A DNA stretch of 64,000 nucleotides from Bacteroides sp. (lineage in GTDB: Bacteria; Bacteroidota; Bacteroidia; Bacteroidales; Muribaculaceae), in contig JAAVCK010000014.1 in assembly GCA_014802325.1 (NCBI GenBank), positions 33,940-97,939 of the forward strand, read 5' to 3'. The position numbers were made by a program, and so were the translations under genes. The notes beneath the pieces were generated by a model that worked only from the letters and a program-made list of their open reading frames with translations, did no database searches and was not told the origin of the DNA. Of the stretch, positions 38,179-47,306 are shown in pieces. Each line of letters opens with the position of its first letter. Position 1 is the first letter of the stretch.

Positions 38179-39412
38179 TTGTCACTTCGCGGCCGCGGAG
38201 GAAGGTGCGCCGTATGAGGGGAGCGGTGTAGGCGTAGGGCATGAAGGCCAGCGACGGCATGGGGCGGGTGATGAAAAACGACGCCAGTTTGCCCTCGGCT
38301 ATCGACCCCGTCTCGGCCTCTACGCCCATGGCATACGCACCGTTGAGCGTCGCGGCATTGAAAGCCTCCTCGGGCGTGAGTTTCATCTTTATGCAGCCGA
38401 GCGACATCACCATCTTCATGTTGCCCGAGGGCGACGATCCCGGATTGTAGTCGCTCGCCAGCGCAAGCGGCAGACCGGCGTCGATCACCTGACGGGCAGG
38501 GCCGTAGGGCATTCCCAGAAAGAACGATGCCCCCGGGAGCATCGTGGGGATGGTCGACGAGCCGTAGAGAGCCTCGATTTCCTGCGCTCCCATGCGTTCG
38601 AGATGGTCAACCGACAGAGCGCCTTTAGCCACACCTACCTGCACGCCGCCCGAGCGGGCCAGTTCGTTGGCATGGATCTTGGGGCGGAGTCCGTAGCGCG
38701 CGGCGGCATCGAGTATGCGCTCGGTGTCGCGCACGGTGAAGAAACCCTTGTCGCAAAACACGTCGACATACTGCGCCACGCCCTGAGCGGCCACGGCGGG
38801 GAGCATGTCGGTGATGATGTGGTCCACGTATTCATCCTGACGGCCATAGTAGGCGCGGGCCACGGCGTGAGCGCCAAGAAATGTGGCGCGCACCACCAGC
38901 GGCGTCGACTCGGCTATGCGGGCCACTACGCGAAGCATCTTCAGCTCGGTGTCGGTCGACAGGCCGTAACCGCTCTTGATCTCCACCGCGCCCGTGCCGG
39001 CAGCTATTATCTCGTCGACGCGGCTCATGGCCTGACGGTAAAGCTCATCCTCGGGAGTGGCGGCAAGCAGATCGGCCGAGTTGAGTATGCCGCCTCCACG
39101 ATCGGCTATCTCCTCGTAGGAGAGGCCGGCTATCTTGTCGACAAACTCGCCCTCGCGGCTTCCGGCATACACGATGTGGGTGTGGGAGTCGCAAAACGAC
39201 GGAAACAGCCAGCCGCCGCAGGCGTCGATCACCTCCTCGCCCTCGGCCGGAGCGGGCATCTGTGCCATCGGGCCATAGGCGGCGATGAGTTCGCCGTCGG
39301 TGCGCAGCCACGCGCCCTTGATCATACCCACCGAGGCCATCTCCACGCCTTCGAGCCGCCGCTTGGCGGGGCTGGTGACGCCTACTATCGAAGCTATATT
39401 CTTGATTATCAT
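38174..39412 (-). CDS. hutI: Imidazolonepropionase
   Basis: 'WLFPSFCDSHTHIVYAGSREGEF', adjacent to hutH. Confidence 0.95.
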   Translation of the reverse strand: MIIKNIASIVGVTSPAKRRLEGVEMASVGMIKGAWLRTDGELIAAYGPMAQMPAPAEGEEVIDACGGWLFPSFCDSHTHIVYAGSREGEFVDKIAGLSYEEIADRGGGILNSADLLAATPEDELYRQAMSRVDEIIAAGTGAVEIKSGYGLSTDTELKMLRVVARIAESTPLVVRATFLGAHAVARAYYGRQDEYVDHIITDMLPAVAAQGVAQYVDVFCDKGFFTVRDTERILDAAARYGLRPKIHANELARSGGVQVGVAKGALSVDHLERMGAQEIEALYGSSTIPTMLPGASFFLGMPYGPARQVIDAGLPLALASDYNPGSSPSGNMKMVMSLGCIKMKLTPEEAFNAATLNGAYAMGVEAETGSIAEGKLASFFITRPMPSLAFMPYAYTAPLIRRTFLRGREVTK

Positions 39413-39413
39413 A

Positions 39414-40895
39414 TCACTCAGCTTTTGATATAAACTCTACTGACTTGGCTATGAGGGGATACATCACCACGTCGTTGTCAACAAACGGCACTTCCTTTCG
39501 GAACGCGGCATGAAACTCCTCAAGCACGGGCGACGTGCGAAGCGGACGGCGGAACTCGATGGCCTGCGACGCATTGAGCATCTCGATGGCAAGCACGCGG
39601 GTGGTGTTGCCCACCACGCGGTAGAGCTTCGTGGCCGAGTTCGACCCCATCGACACGTGGTCTTCCTGACCCTGCGACGACGGTATGGAGTCGCAGCTTG
39701 CGGGCCAGCACAGTCCCTTTGACTGGCTCACGATCGAGGCCGCGGTGTATTGCGGTATCATGAAGCCGCTGTTGACTCCCGGATTGGCCACCAGAAACGA
39801 CGGCAGTCCGCGCTGGCCCGATATGAGCTTGTAGATACGGCGCTCCGATATGTTGGAGAGCTCGGTGAGCGCCACGGCCAGAAAGTCCATAGGCAGCGCT
39901 ATCGGCTCGCCGTGGAAGTTGCCGGCCGACACTATTATGTCGTCGTCGGGGAATATGGTGGGATTGTCGGTCGGAGAGTTGATCTCATCTTCTATCACGG
40001 CCGCCACATGAGCCAGCGTGTCCTTGAAAGCGCCGTGAACCTGCGGCACGCATCGGAATGAGTACGGATCCTGCACGTGCTTCTTGGGACTTTCGATAAT
40101 CTCGCTGCCCTTGAGATATTCTCGCACTGCGGCGGCTGTCTCTATCTGTCCGCGATGGTGGCGCACCTCGTTGACCTGAGGGCCGAACGGCTCTATGCGG
40201 CCGTCGAAGGCGTCGAGCGAGAGCGAGGCTATCTTATCGGCCATCTCGCCCAGATGGCGGCTGCGTATCACGGCCCAGGTGGCATACGCGCTCATAAACT
40301 GCGTGCCGTTGAGCAGCGCCAATCCTTCTTTCGACATCAGGCGCACCGGGGCAAGCCCGATTTCTTCGAGTACTTCCGCAGCCGGGCGCACGCTGCCTTT
40401 ATATTCCACTTCGCCGCAGCCTATGAGCGGGAGCGACAGATGGGCCAGAGGGGCGAGATCGCCCGACGCGCCCAGCGAGCCTTGGGTGTAGACCACGGGC
40501 AGAGCGTCGGCGTTGAAGAGCTTGATGAGGCCTTCCACCGTGGCCGGTTGCACGCCCGAATTGCCGTAGGAGAGCGACTGTATCTTCAGCAGAAGCATCA
40601 GTTTCACTATCTCGGCGGGCACACGCTCGCCAGTGCCGCAGGCGTGCGACATCATCAGGTTCATTTGCAGCTGCGTGAGCTGGTCGGCGCCTATCGAGAT
40701 GTTACACAGCGATCCGAATCCGGTGGTGATACCGTAGATAGGTTCGGTCTGCGTAGCCATCTTGTTGTCAAGATAAGTGCGGCAGCGCTCTATCAGTGAG
40801 CGCGATTCTTCGCTGAGGGCCAGTTTCATGCCCCGGCTGATTATCCGGCCCGCTTCGTCGATGGTCAGACGGGCGGGCGATATATGGTGTATCAT
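39414..40895 (-). CDS. hutH: Histidine ammonia-lyase
   Basis: 'YGITTGFGSLCNISI', MIO motif 'GSLGASGDLAPLAHLSLPLIG'. Confidence 0.97.
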   Translation of the reverse strand: MIHHISPARLTIDEAGRIISRGMKLALSEESRSLIERCRTYLDNKMATQTEPIYGITTGFGSLCNISIGADQLTQLQMNLMMSHACGTGERVPAEIVKLMLLLKIQSLSYGNSGVQPATVEGLIKLFNADALPVVYTQGSLGASGDLAPLAHLSLPLIGCGEVEYKGSVRPAAEVLEEIGLAPVRLMSKEGLALLNGTQFMSAYATWAVIRSRHLGEMADKIASLSLDAFDGRIEPFGPQVNEVRHHRGQIETAAAVREYLKGSEIIESPKKHVQDPYSFRCVPQVHGAFKDTLAHVAAVIEDEINSPTDNPTIFPDDDIIVSAGNFHGEPIALPMDFLAVALTELSNISERRIYKLISGQRGLPSFLVANPGVNSGFMIPQYTAASIVSQSKGLCWPASCDSIPSSQGQEDHVSMGSNSATKLYRVVGNTTRVLAIEMLNASQAIEFRRPLRTSPVLEEFHAAFRKEVPFVDNDVVMYPLIAKSVEFISKAE

Positions 40896-42919
40896 GTCAG
40901 TGAGTTGAGTGTTTGGTCGATAAGTGAGTCAGAAGCTATGTTGGGGAGAGTGACGGTCAGTCCGGGGGTGCGCTCCATCTCGCGGCGTATGGCGAAAATA
41001 GCGCCCTCGTTGCGGGCCCAGCTGCGGCGGGCAATACCGTTGTTCACGTCCCAGAGCAGCATTTCGGTGATATTGCGTGCCGCCTCTGCCGATCCGTCTA
41101 TCACCATGCCGAAGCCGCCGTTGATCACCTCGCCCCAGCCCACGCCGCCGCCGTTGTGGATAGATACCCACGTGGCGCCGCGGAATGAGTCGCCGATCAC
41201 GTTGTGAACGGCCATATCGGCTGTATATTGTGAGCCGTCGTATATGTTTGATGTCTCGCGGTAGGGCGAGTCGGTGCCCGACACGTCGTGATGGTCGCGG
41301 CCCAGCACCACGGGGGCGGTGATTTCGCCCGAAGCTATGGCTTCGTTAAATGCCAGGGCTATGCGTGCGCGGCCTTCGGCGTCGGCATAGAGTATGCGGG
41401 CCTGAGAGCCCACCACCAGATGGTTGCGCGAGGCTTCGCGTATCCAGTGCAGATTGTCGGCGAGCTGCCCGCGGATTTCATCGGGAGCGGTGGCCAGCAT
41501 GTCCTCAAGCACACGGGCCGCTATGCGGTCAGTGGCCTCAAGGTCGCTTTCGAGTCCGGAGGTGCACACCCAGCGGAACGGGCCGAAGCCGTAGTCGAAA
41601 AATTTCGGGCCCATGATGTCCTGCACGTATGAGGGATAGCGGAATGTGCCTTCGTCGTTCATCACGTCGGCTCCGGCTCGGGCGCTTTCGAGCAGGAAGG
41701 CGTTGCCGTAGTCAAAGAAATACATGCCGCGCTCGGCCAGACGGTTGATGGCGGCCACCTGACGGCGAAGCGACTCCTGCACGCGGCGGCGGAACTCCTC
41801 GGGATCGTCGGCCATCATGGCTTTTGACTCCTCCAGTGTAAGTCCGGCCGGATAGTATCCGCCGGCCCAGGGATTATGGAGCGAGGTCTGGTCGCTGCCC
41901 AGATCCACCTTCAGGTCTGGCTCGTCGGCCAGACGCTCCCAGAGGTCCACCACGTTGCCCTGATAGGCCAGCGACACGGCCTCGCGGCCTTCCATGGCGC
42001 GGCGGGCGCGGGCCACGAGGGCGTCGAGGTCGGTGTACACTTCGTCCACCCAGCCCTGGCGGTGACGCTTCTCCACGGCCAGCGGATTGACTTCGGCTAT
42101 GATGCTCACCACGCCCGAGATCACACCGGCCTTGGGCTGAGCGCCCGACATGCCGCCGAGTCCGGCCGACACGAAGAGCATGCCGCCTATCGAGTCGCGA
42201 CCCGGCTCCATGTGCGAGCGGGCGGCATTGAGCACCGTGATGGTGGTGCCGTGCACTATGCCCTGCGGTCCGATATACATATATGATCCGGCGGTCATCT
42301 GTCCGTATTGCGACACTCCCATGGCATTCATCCGCTCCCAGTCGTCGGGCTTGGAGTAGTTGGGTATCACCATACCGTTGGTGACTATCACGCGCGGGGC
42401 GCGCTTGTGGGAGGGGAAGAGACCCAGAGGGTGGCCGGAATACATCACGAGAGTCTGCTCGTCGGTCATCTCGCTCAGATAGCGCATGGTGAGCAGATAC
42501 TGCGCCCAGTTCTGAAACACAGCTCCGTTGCCGCCGTAGGTGATTAGCTCGTGGGGATGCTGGGCCACGGCGGGGTCGAGATTGTTCTGTATCATCATCA
42601 TTATCGCTGCTGCCTGACGCGAGCGTGCCGGATATTCGTCGATGCTGCGGGCGCGCATCTCGTAGTCGGGGCGGAAGCGGTACATGTATATTCGGCCATA
42701 GTCGCGCAACTCGCGGGCAAACTCGGGCGCAAGCTCGGCGTGGAGATGCTCGGGGAAGTAGCGCAGGGCATTTTTCAGCGCCAGGCGTTCCTGATCGGGG
42801 GTGAGTATCTTCTTGCGGCGGGGCGCATGGTTGACTGTTGTGTCGTAGGGGCGCGGTGCGGGCAGCACGTCGGGTATGCCGGCGGCTACCGTTTCGCGAA
42901 ATGTTTTATCGTGTTTCAT
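40892..42919 (-). CDS. hutU: Urocanate hydratase
   Basis: 'YGGNGAVFQNWAQYLLTMRYLSEMTDEQTLVMYSGHPLGLFPSH'. Confidence 0.96.
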   Translation of the reverse strand: MKHDKTFRETVAAGIPDVLPAPRPYDTTVNHAPRRKKILTPDQERLALKNALRYFPEHLHAELAPEFARELRDYGRIYMYRFRPDYEMRARSIDEYPARSRQAAAIMMMIQNNLDPAVAQHPHELITYGGNGAVFQNWAQYLLTMRYLSEMTDEQTLVMYSGHPLGLFPSHKRAPRVIVTNGMVIPNYSKPDDWERMNAMGVSQYGQMTAGSYMYIGPQGIVHGTTITVLNAARSHMEPGRDSIGGMLFVSAGLGGMSGAQPKAGVISGVVSIIAEVNPLAVEKRHRQGWVDEVYTDLDALVARARRAMEGREAVSLAYQGNVVDLWERLADEPDLKVDLGSDQTSLHNPWAGGYYPAGLTLEESKAMMADDPEEFRRRVQESLRRQVAAINRLAERGMYFFDYGNAFLLESARAGADVMNDEGTFRYPSYVQDIMGPKFFDYGFGPFRWVCTSGLESDLEATDRIAARVLEDMLATAPDEIRGQLADNLHWIREASRNHLVVGSQARILYADAEGRARIALAFNEAIASGEITAPVVLGRDHHDVSGTDSPYRETSNIYDGSQYTADMAVHNVIGDSFRGATWVSIHNGGGVGWGEVINGGFGMVIDGSAEAARNITEMLLWDVNNGIARRSWARNEGAIFAIRREMERTPGLTVTLPNIASDSLIDQTLNSLT

Positions 42920-44619
42920 GATTTCATGATGTTGGTTTCTACTGATTTCATCACGGCTTCGGCCTGATGGCGGGCAGCTGCTTCCACCTCGTCGGCCTGC
43001 TTCTTGATTTCGAGGGCTTTGGCGCGGTCAGTCAGCGAGGCGGCGTTGATGAGCACGTTGAGGCGCGCTCCGCCTATCGCCGCAAGTGCCGCCAGTGCGC
43101 CTACTCCGGCGTCGCTTGCCGAGGCGGGGTTGCCGTGGTCGGCTACGTATTGCAGCAGACCGAACGTGTCGAGTGTGGTCTGCATGGTGCGCAGCGGTAT
43201 CATGGCGGCGTGGAGCGTCGCGGCTTCTATGGCCTCGGCGCGGGCGGCGCGTTCCTGCTCGCTGCCCTTGGGCATGGCAAATGCGGCCATCACGCCGTCA
43301 AATGCCGCGGTGTCTTCGTCCACCAGTCCTAACAGCGAGTTGAGCAGTGCCTGCCCTTGCTCGGCACGGTCCGAAAACTCGCGCCAGCGGTCATCCCACC
43401 CTGCTTTATGAGCCGAAAGATTAGCCACCATAGTACCCAGCGCCGCCGCCAGTGCGCCCATGTAGGCCGACACCGAGCCGCCGCCGGGGGCGGGTGATTC
43501 GCTTGCCGTCTCGCGGGCAAATCCCGTGAGAGTAAGGTCGGTCAGCAGCGGCTTGCCCGACTTGTCGGCTATCATATCTTCTATCACCTTCTCGGCGGCC
43601 ACAAACGGCTTGAGCTCGTCAAGCCCCATGCTCTTGATGGCTATGCGGATTATCTCGTCGTCGGGTATGCCGGTGGAGCGCTGCTGCTTGTGGAGGAAAT
43701 ACTTACCGGCATCGATGAGCGTGCGGCGCGGTATGAGTCCCACTATCTCTGTGCCGGTGACGCGGATGCCGCGGGCGGCTGCCGCGCGGGTCACCTCGTC
43801 GAAGGCCACGTGGAGCGGGGTGGTGTTGATGTCGGTGATGTTCATCGACACCTGCGCTATGCCATATTCGTCGATATACCAGCCTATGGCCTTCGTGCCC
43901 TTGAGAGTGCCGGGTATCATGACGGGATTGCCGTTCTCGTCCTTGAGCGGCTTGCCCGTCAGCACTCCGCCCTCGCGGGCGGGACGGCCTTTCTCGCGCA
44001 CGTCAAATGCTATGGCGTTGGCGCGGCGGGTCGACGTGGTGTTGAGGTTGAAGTTAACGGCTATCAGGAAGTCGCGTGCACCCACGGCCGTAGCGCCCGT
44101 GCGAGCCTTGTGCTCGGTCAGAGGGCCGCGGCCGAAGTCCGGGCCTTCGGCCGGGTCATCGAGGCGTTCGGCCAGACCTTCATATTCACCCTTGCGCACC
44201 ACGGCCAGATTCTTGCGGGCCGGGGTCGACGCGGCAGCTTCGTAGCAGTAGGTCGGTATGTCGAGCTCGGTAGAGATGCGTTCGGCCAGCTTGCGGGCAA
44301 GTTCGGCGCACTCTTCGAGTGTGATGCCCGACACGGGTATGAGCGGCAACACATCCGTAGCACCCATGCGGGGATGCGCGCCGTGGTGCCGACGCATGTC
44401 GATCAGTTCGGCCGCGCGCTTCACGCCGCGAAATGCCGCTTCGGTCACAGCCTCGGGTTCACCCACGAAAGTCACCACAGTGCGGTTGGTAGCCTCGCCG
44501 GGGTCCACGTCGAGCAGACGAATACCCTCCACGCTCTCTATAGCGTCGGTGATTGACTTTATTACATCTTTATCGCGCCCCTCACTGAAATTGGGCACAC
44601 ATTCAACTATTTTTTGCAT
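42916..44619 (-). CDS. ftcD: Bifunctional glutamate formimidoyltransferase / formimidoyltetrahydrofolate cyclodeaminase
   Basis: 'MQKIVECVPNFSEGRDKDVI', C-terminal cyclodeaminase domain 'SESPAPGGGSVSAYMGALAAALGTMVANLS'; start taken at MQK. Confidence 0.94.
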   Translation of the reverse strand: MQKIVECVPNFSEGRDKDVIKSITDAIESVEGIRLLDVDPGEATNRTVVTFVGEPEAVTEAAFRGVKRAAELIDMRRHHGAHPRMGATDVLPLIPVSGITLEECAELARKLAERISTELDIPTYCYEAAASTPARKNLAVVRKGEYEGLAERLDDPAEGPDFGRGPLTEHKARTGATAVGARDFLIAVNFNLNTTSTRRANAIAFDVREKGRPAREGGVLTGKPLKDENGNPVMIPGTLKGTKAIGWYIDEYGIAQVSMNITDINTTPLHVAFDEVTRAAAARGIRVTGTEIVGLIPRRTLIDAGKYFLHKQQRSTGIPDDEIIRIAIKSMGLDELKPFVAAEKVIEDMIADKSGKPLLTDLTLTGFARETASESPAPGGGSVSAYMGALAAALGTMVANLSAHKAGWDDRWREFSDRAEQGQALLNSLLGLVDEDTAAFDGVMAAFAMPKGSEQERAARAEAIEAATLHAAMIPLRTMQTTLDTFGLLQYVADHGNPASASDAGVGALAALAAIGGARLNVLINAASLTDRAKALEIKKQADEVEAAARHQAEAVMKSVETNIMKS

Positions 44620-45346
44620 AGCTATTATATTCAATATTTTCTATCTTACTTTTCAAATAGGGTGTGGGCATAATGGCATATGCCTTCTTGAAATAATCCA
44701 GAGCGTCGGATTTATCCCCTTGCGACTCGGCATAGAAACCCAACGCCAGCAGAGCATCGACATTATCGGGTGCCACCTCGGTGATGCGGCGGTATACATC
44801 CATCGCTGCAGAGAAATCGCCTGTCAACATATAGCCCCGAGCCTTGTCGTGAAGGAAAGTCACGTTGTCGGGCAGACCCGCCAGCATCTTGTCGGCATAA
44901 GCCACCATGCCCGGGCCGTCGCAGCGGTAGGTGTAATATCTCAGCAGGTAGCTGTCGATAGAGCGGCGCACCCATGCCTCGCGGCGTGCTATCATCAGCA
45001 GAAAATCCTCGTAGACATCGCCGCGTGCCAGCGCAAACGATTCGTCCTCCACCGATATGAATACCTTCTCGAACGGCTGACGGTTGGATACCGCGTTGCG
45101 AAACAGCCGCAACTGCTCCGTGGAGTCGTTGCGCACTCCTGCCACCGCTATAGCCTTGCCGGTCAGGGCAGCATCGTCGGGGCGTTCGGTCACCATGAGC
45201 TGAAGCATCGCCTGAGCCGACGCCCACTCCTTATATTGTATGAAGCGGTCGGCCTTTACTGAAAGTTGTTCAAATGTGGGTGTTTCACCACGCGCGGCCA
45301 CTATCGCGGCCACTGCGGTAGTTAATAATATTAATCGTCTTAGCAT
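44603..45346 (-). CDS. TPR-like secreted protein
   Basis: Signal peptide; 'PDNVDALLALGFYAESQGDKSDALDYFKKAYAI'. Confidence 0.75.
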   Translation of the reverse strand: MLRRLILLTTAVAAIVAARGETPTFEQLSVKADRFIQYKEWASAQAMLQLMVTERPDDAALTGKAIAVAGVRNDSTEQLRLFRNAVSNRQPFEKVFISVEDESFALARGDVYEDFLLMIARREAWVRRSIDSYLLRYYTYRCDGPGMVAYADKMLAGLPDNVTFLHDKARGYMLTGDFSAAMDVYRRITEVAPDNVDALLALGFYAESQGDKSDALDYFKKAYAIMPTPYLKSKIENIEYNSYAKNS

Positions 45347-46068
45347 CGTCGGCTGTAATTTAATATGTTCTCTACCAGATAGAGCGACTTGATGTCGCTG
45401 CGGAGCACCTCCATATCATCATAAGCGGGATTGGCGCTGTGGAGTATCACCATCGAATTGTCGGGGTGCTTTCTCACAAACTTCACCATACGGTATTCCT
45501 CAAGGCCCACCACATAGATCTGACCCCAGAAAATGTTGCGCATATCGTTGATGGGGCGGATGGCCACATAGCCCCCGTCGCATATCGTGGGCGACATAGA
45601 GTCACCTCTCACCGGCACTATTATCTGCTTGTGTTTCAGTCCCGGCAGCGACACAGCACCTATCGGACGCTGCTCGCTGAATATAGCTTCCAGATTGTGG
45701 CATCCCGCCGTCACGTCTATATCGTAGACCGGAGTCCCGTCGTCGGTCATGACCGAAGGCACGAGCGGATTGTCGATGAGGATTTCCTCAGCCATCAGAG
45801 GCTTCGCATAAGGCGAGTCAAGACCGTCGCGAAGCCACGACTTCGACACACCAGCGTCGATGACTATGCGGTTGATAAGACTCTCGGAAACGGGCGATTT
45901 ACCCGTCAGCACCTTCGACAGATTGCTCGGGTCGATACCTATAAGGCGGGCAAACCGGGCCTGCGACATATTATTGATGCGCATGATATAGTGGATGCGG
46001 TCAATCACCGTATCGGTCTTCGGCTCGGGTAAATCCACAATAGGGCGTGGTAAGTATTCGTTGGTCAT
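45340..46068 (-). CDS. XRE-type transcriptional repressor with S24 peptidase domain
   Basis: HTH 'NNMSQARFARLIGIDPSNLSKVLTG'; S24 'VPVRGDSMSPTICDGGYVAIRP...RMVKFVRKH'; start at MTNEYL (46068). Confidence 0.88.
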   Translation of the reverse strand: MTNEYLPRPIVDLPEPKTDTVIDRIHYIMRINNMSQARFARLIGIDPSNLSKVLTGKSPVSESLINRIVIDAGVSKSWLRDGLDSPYAKPLMAEEILIDNPLVPSVMTDDGTPVYDIDVTAGCHNLEAIFSEQRPIGAVSLPGLKHKQIIVPVRGDSMSPTICDGGYVAIRPINDMRNIFWGQIYVVGLEEYRMVKFVRKHPDNSMVILHSANPAYDDMEVLRSDIKSLYLVENILNYSRRC

Positions 46069-46077
46069 TAGCGGAAA

Positions 46078-46108
46078 GATAGTATTTTTACATTGCAAAA
46101 ATACTATC
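46078..46108. promoter_or_regulatory. Perfect operator-like palindrome upstream of the S24 repressor
   Basis: GATAGTATTTTT-acattgc-AAAAATACTATC, 12-bp perfect arms, 9 bp before the start codon. Confidence 0.75.
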
Positions 46109-46556
46109 AAACTCCCGCAATTCCAAGAAAAATCCCCGGAAAAAATAGTAATAATCCCCCCACACCCCCGCCCCCCGGTAAGGCCGCACACTTGGAAGCG
46201 TCCGCCCGCGCAAAAACTCGCACCATCATCCGCCGTCGTCGCGCACCATCCGCCGCCGCGTTAATGAAAATCAGGGCTGGAAGCCCGTCGTTGTACTAAA
46301 CCGCGGGTGAAGCCCGCGGACAAGTGCCCCTGACAACATGAGCTGCGGAGCTGCAATGTTGTTTTCTCCACGAGCTTGCCACCCGGGGCATCAAAACCAA
46401 TGCCAAATCAGCCACGGAGTGGTTGTACAATCGATCCGCTATTGTTCACCCGCCCCCCCCCGCAAAAATGTAACTTCACCATGCCAAGCCGTTAAAAACT
46501 CCTAAGATTGGGTCAGCGGCGCGGGATGGGTCGAAAAACTTTTGTATCTTTGTGGT

Positions 46557-47258
46557 ATGATGAGATTTTTGTCGTTACTTATAGTTGCTGCGGCCATGCT
46601 CGGCGCGGCTTGCTCAAGGACCGCTCCGGCCGTGGTGTATCCCGACCGAGAGATTTATCCCGTGGCCGGTATCGACATCAGTTCTCACAACGGCGAAGTG
46701 GATTTCGACGCCGTCAAGGCCGACGGATATGATTTTGTAATCATCAAGGCCACCGAAGGAGCTACCTTCAAGGATAAGGCTTTTCTCGACAACTACAATC
46801 GAGCCATCGAGGCCGGACTCAGTGTGGGCGCCTATCACTTCTTCCGTTTCGAGACCAGCGGCTACATGCAGGGTCTTAACTTCGTGAACTCTATCAACGG
46901 TAGGGAGTTGCATCTGCCCGTGGCTATCGACATAGAGGAGTGGACCAATTCGGCCGCCCAGCCCACATCGCATGTGCTTGACCGTCTCAACGAGATGATC
47001 GACCACCTTGAGCGCCACGGCTACCGCGTGATGCTCTATACCAACAAAAACGGCTACGAGCGCTTCGTGCGCGGCAATTTCCCCGGCTACCCCGTGTGGC
47101 TCTGTTCGCTCGTCGATCCTCCCGCCGAACCTATGCGCTGGACTCTCTGGCAGGCTACCCACCGCGGTAAGGTGGCCGGCACGGATCATCCCGTCGACAT
47201 CAATGCCTTCAACGGCTCTCGCGAAGAGTGGGACAAGTGGCTTCAGGCCATGCAATAA
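46557..47258 (+). CDS. GH25 lysozyme-like lipoprotein
   Basis: Lipobox 'AMLGAACSRT'; 'VAGIDISSHNGEVDFDAVKADGYDFVIIKATEGATFKD'. Confidence 0.93.
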   Translation: MMRFLSLLIVAAAMLGAACSRTAPAVVYPDREIYPVAGIDISSHNGEVDFDAVKADGYDFVIIKATEGATFKDKAFLDNYNRAIEAGLSVGAYHFFRFETSGYMQGLNFVNSINGRELHLPVAIDIEEWTNSAAQPTSHVLDRLNEMIDHLERHGYRVMLYTNKNGYERFVRGNFPGYPVWLCSLVDPPAEPMRWTLWQATHRGKVAGTDHPVDINAFNGSREEWDKWLQAMQ

Positions 47259-47306
47259 TCACACATAACTTACGTTATATATTTGTATTAATACGTCTTT
47301 CCATCA

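Noticed and set aside
38043-38231. Repetitive ORF 'SPMVCPDGESRCDR...'
   Set aside because: Product of translating the ~45-bp minisatellite; no start signal or independent support.
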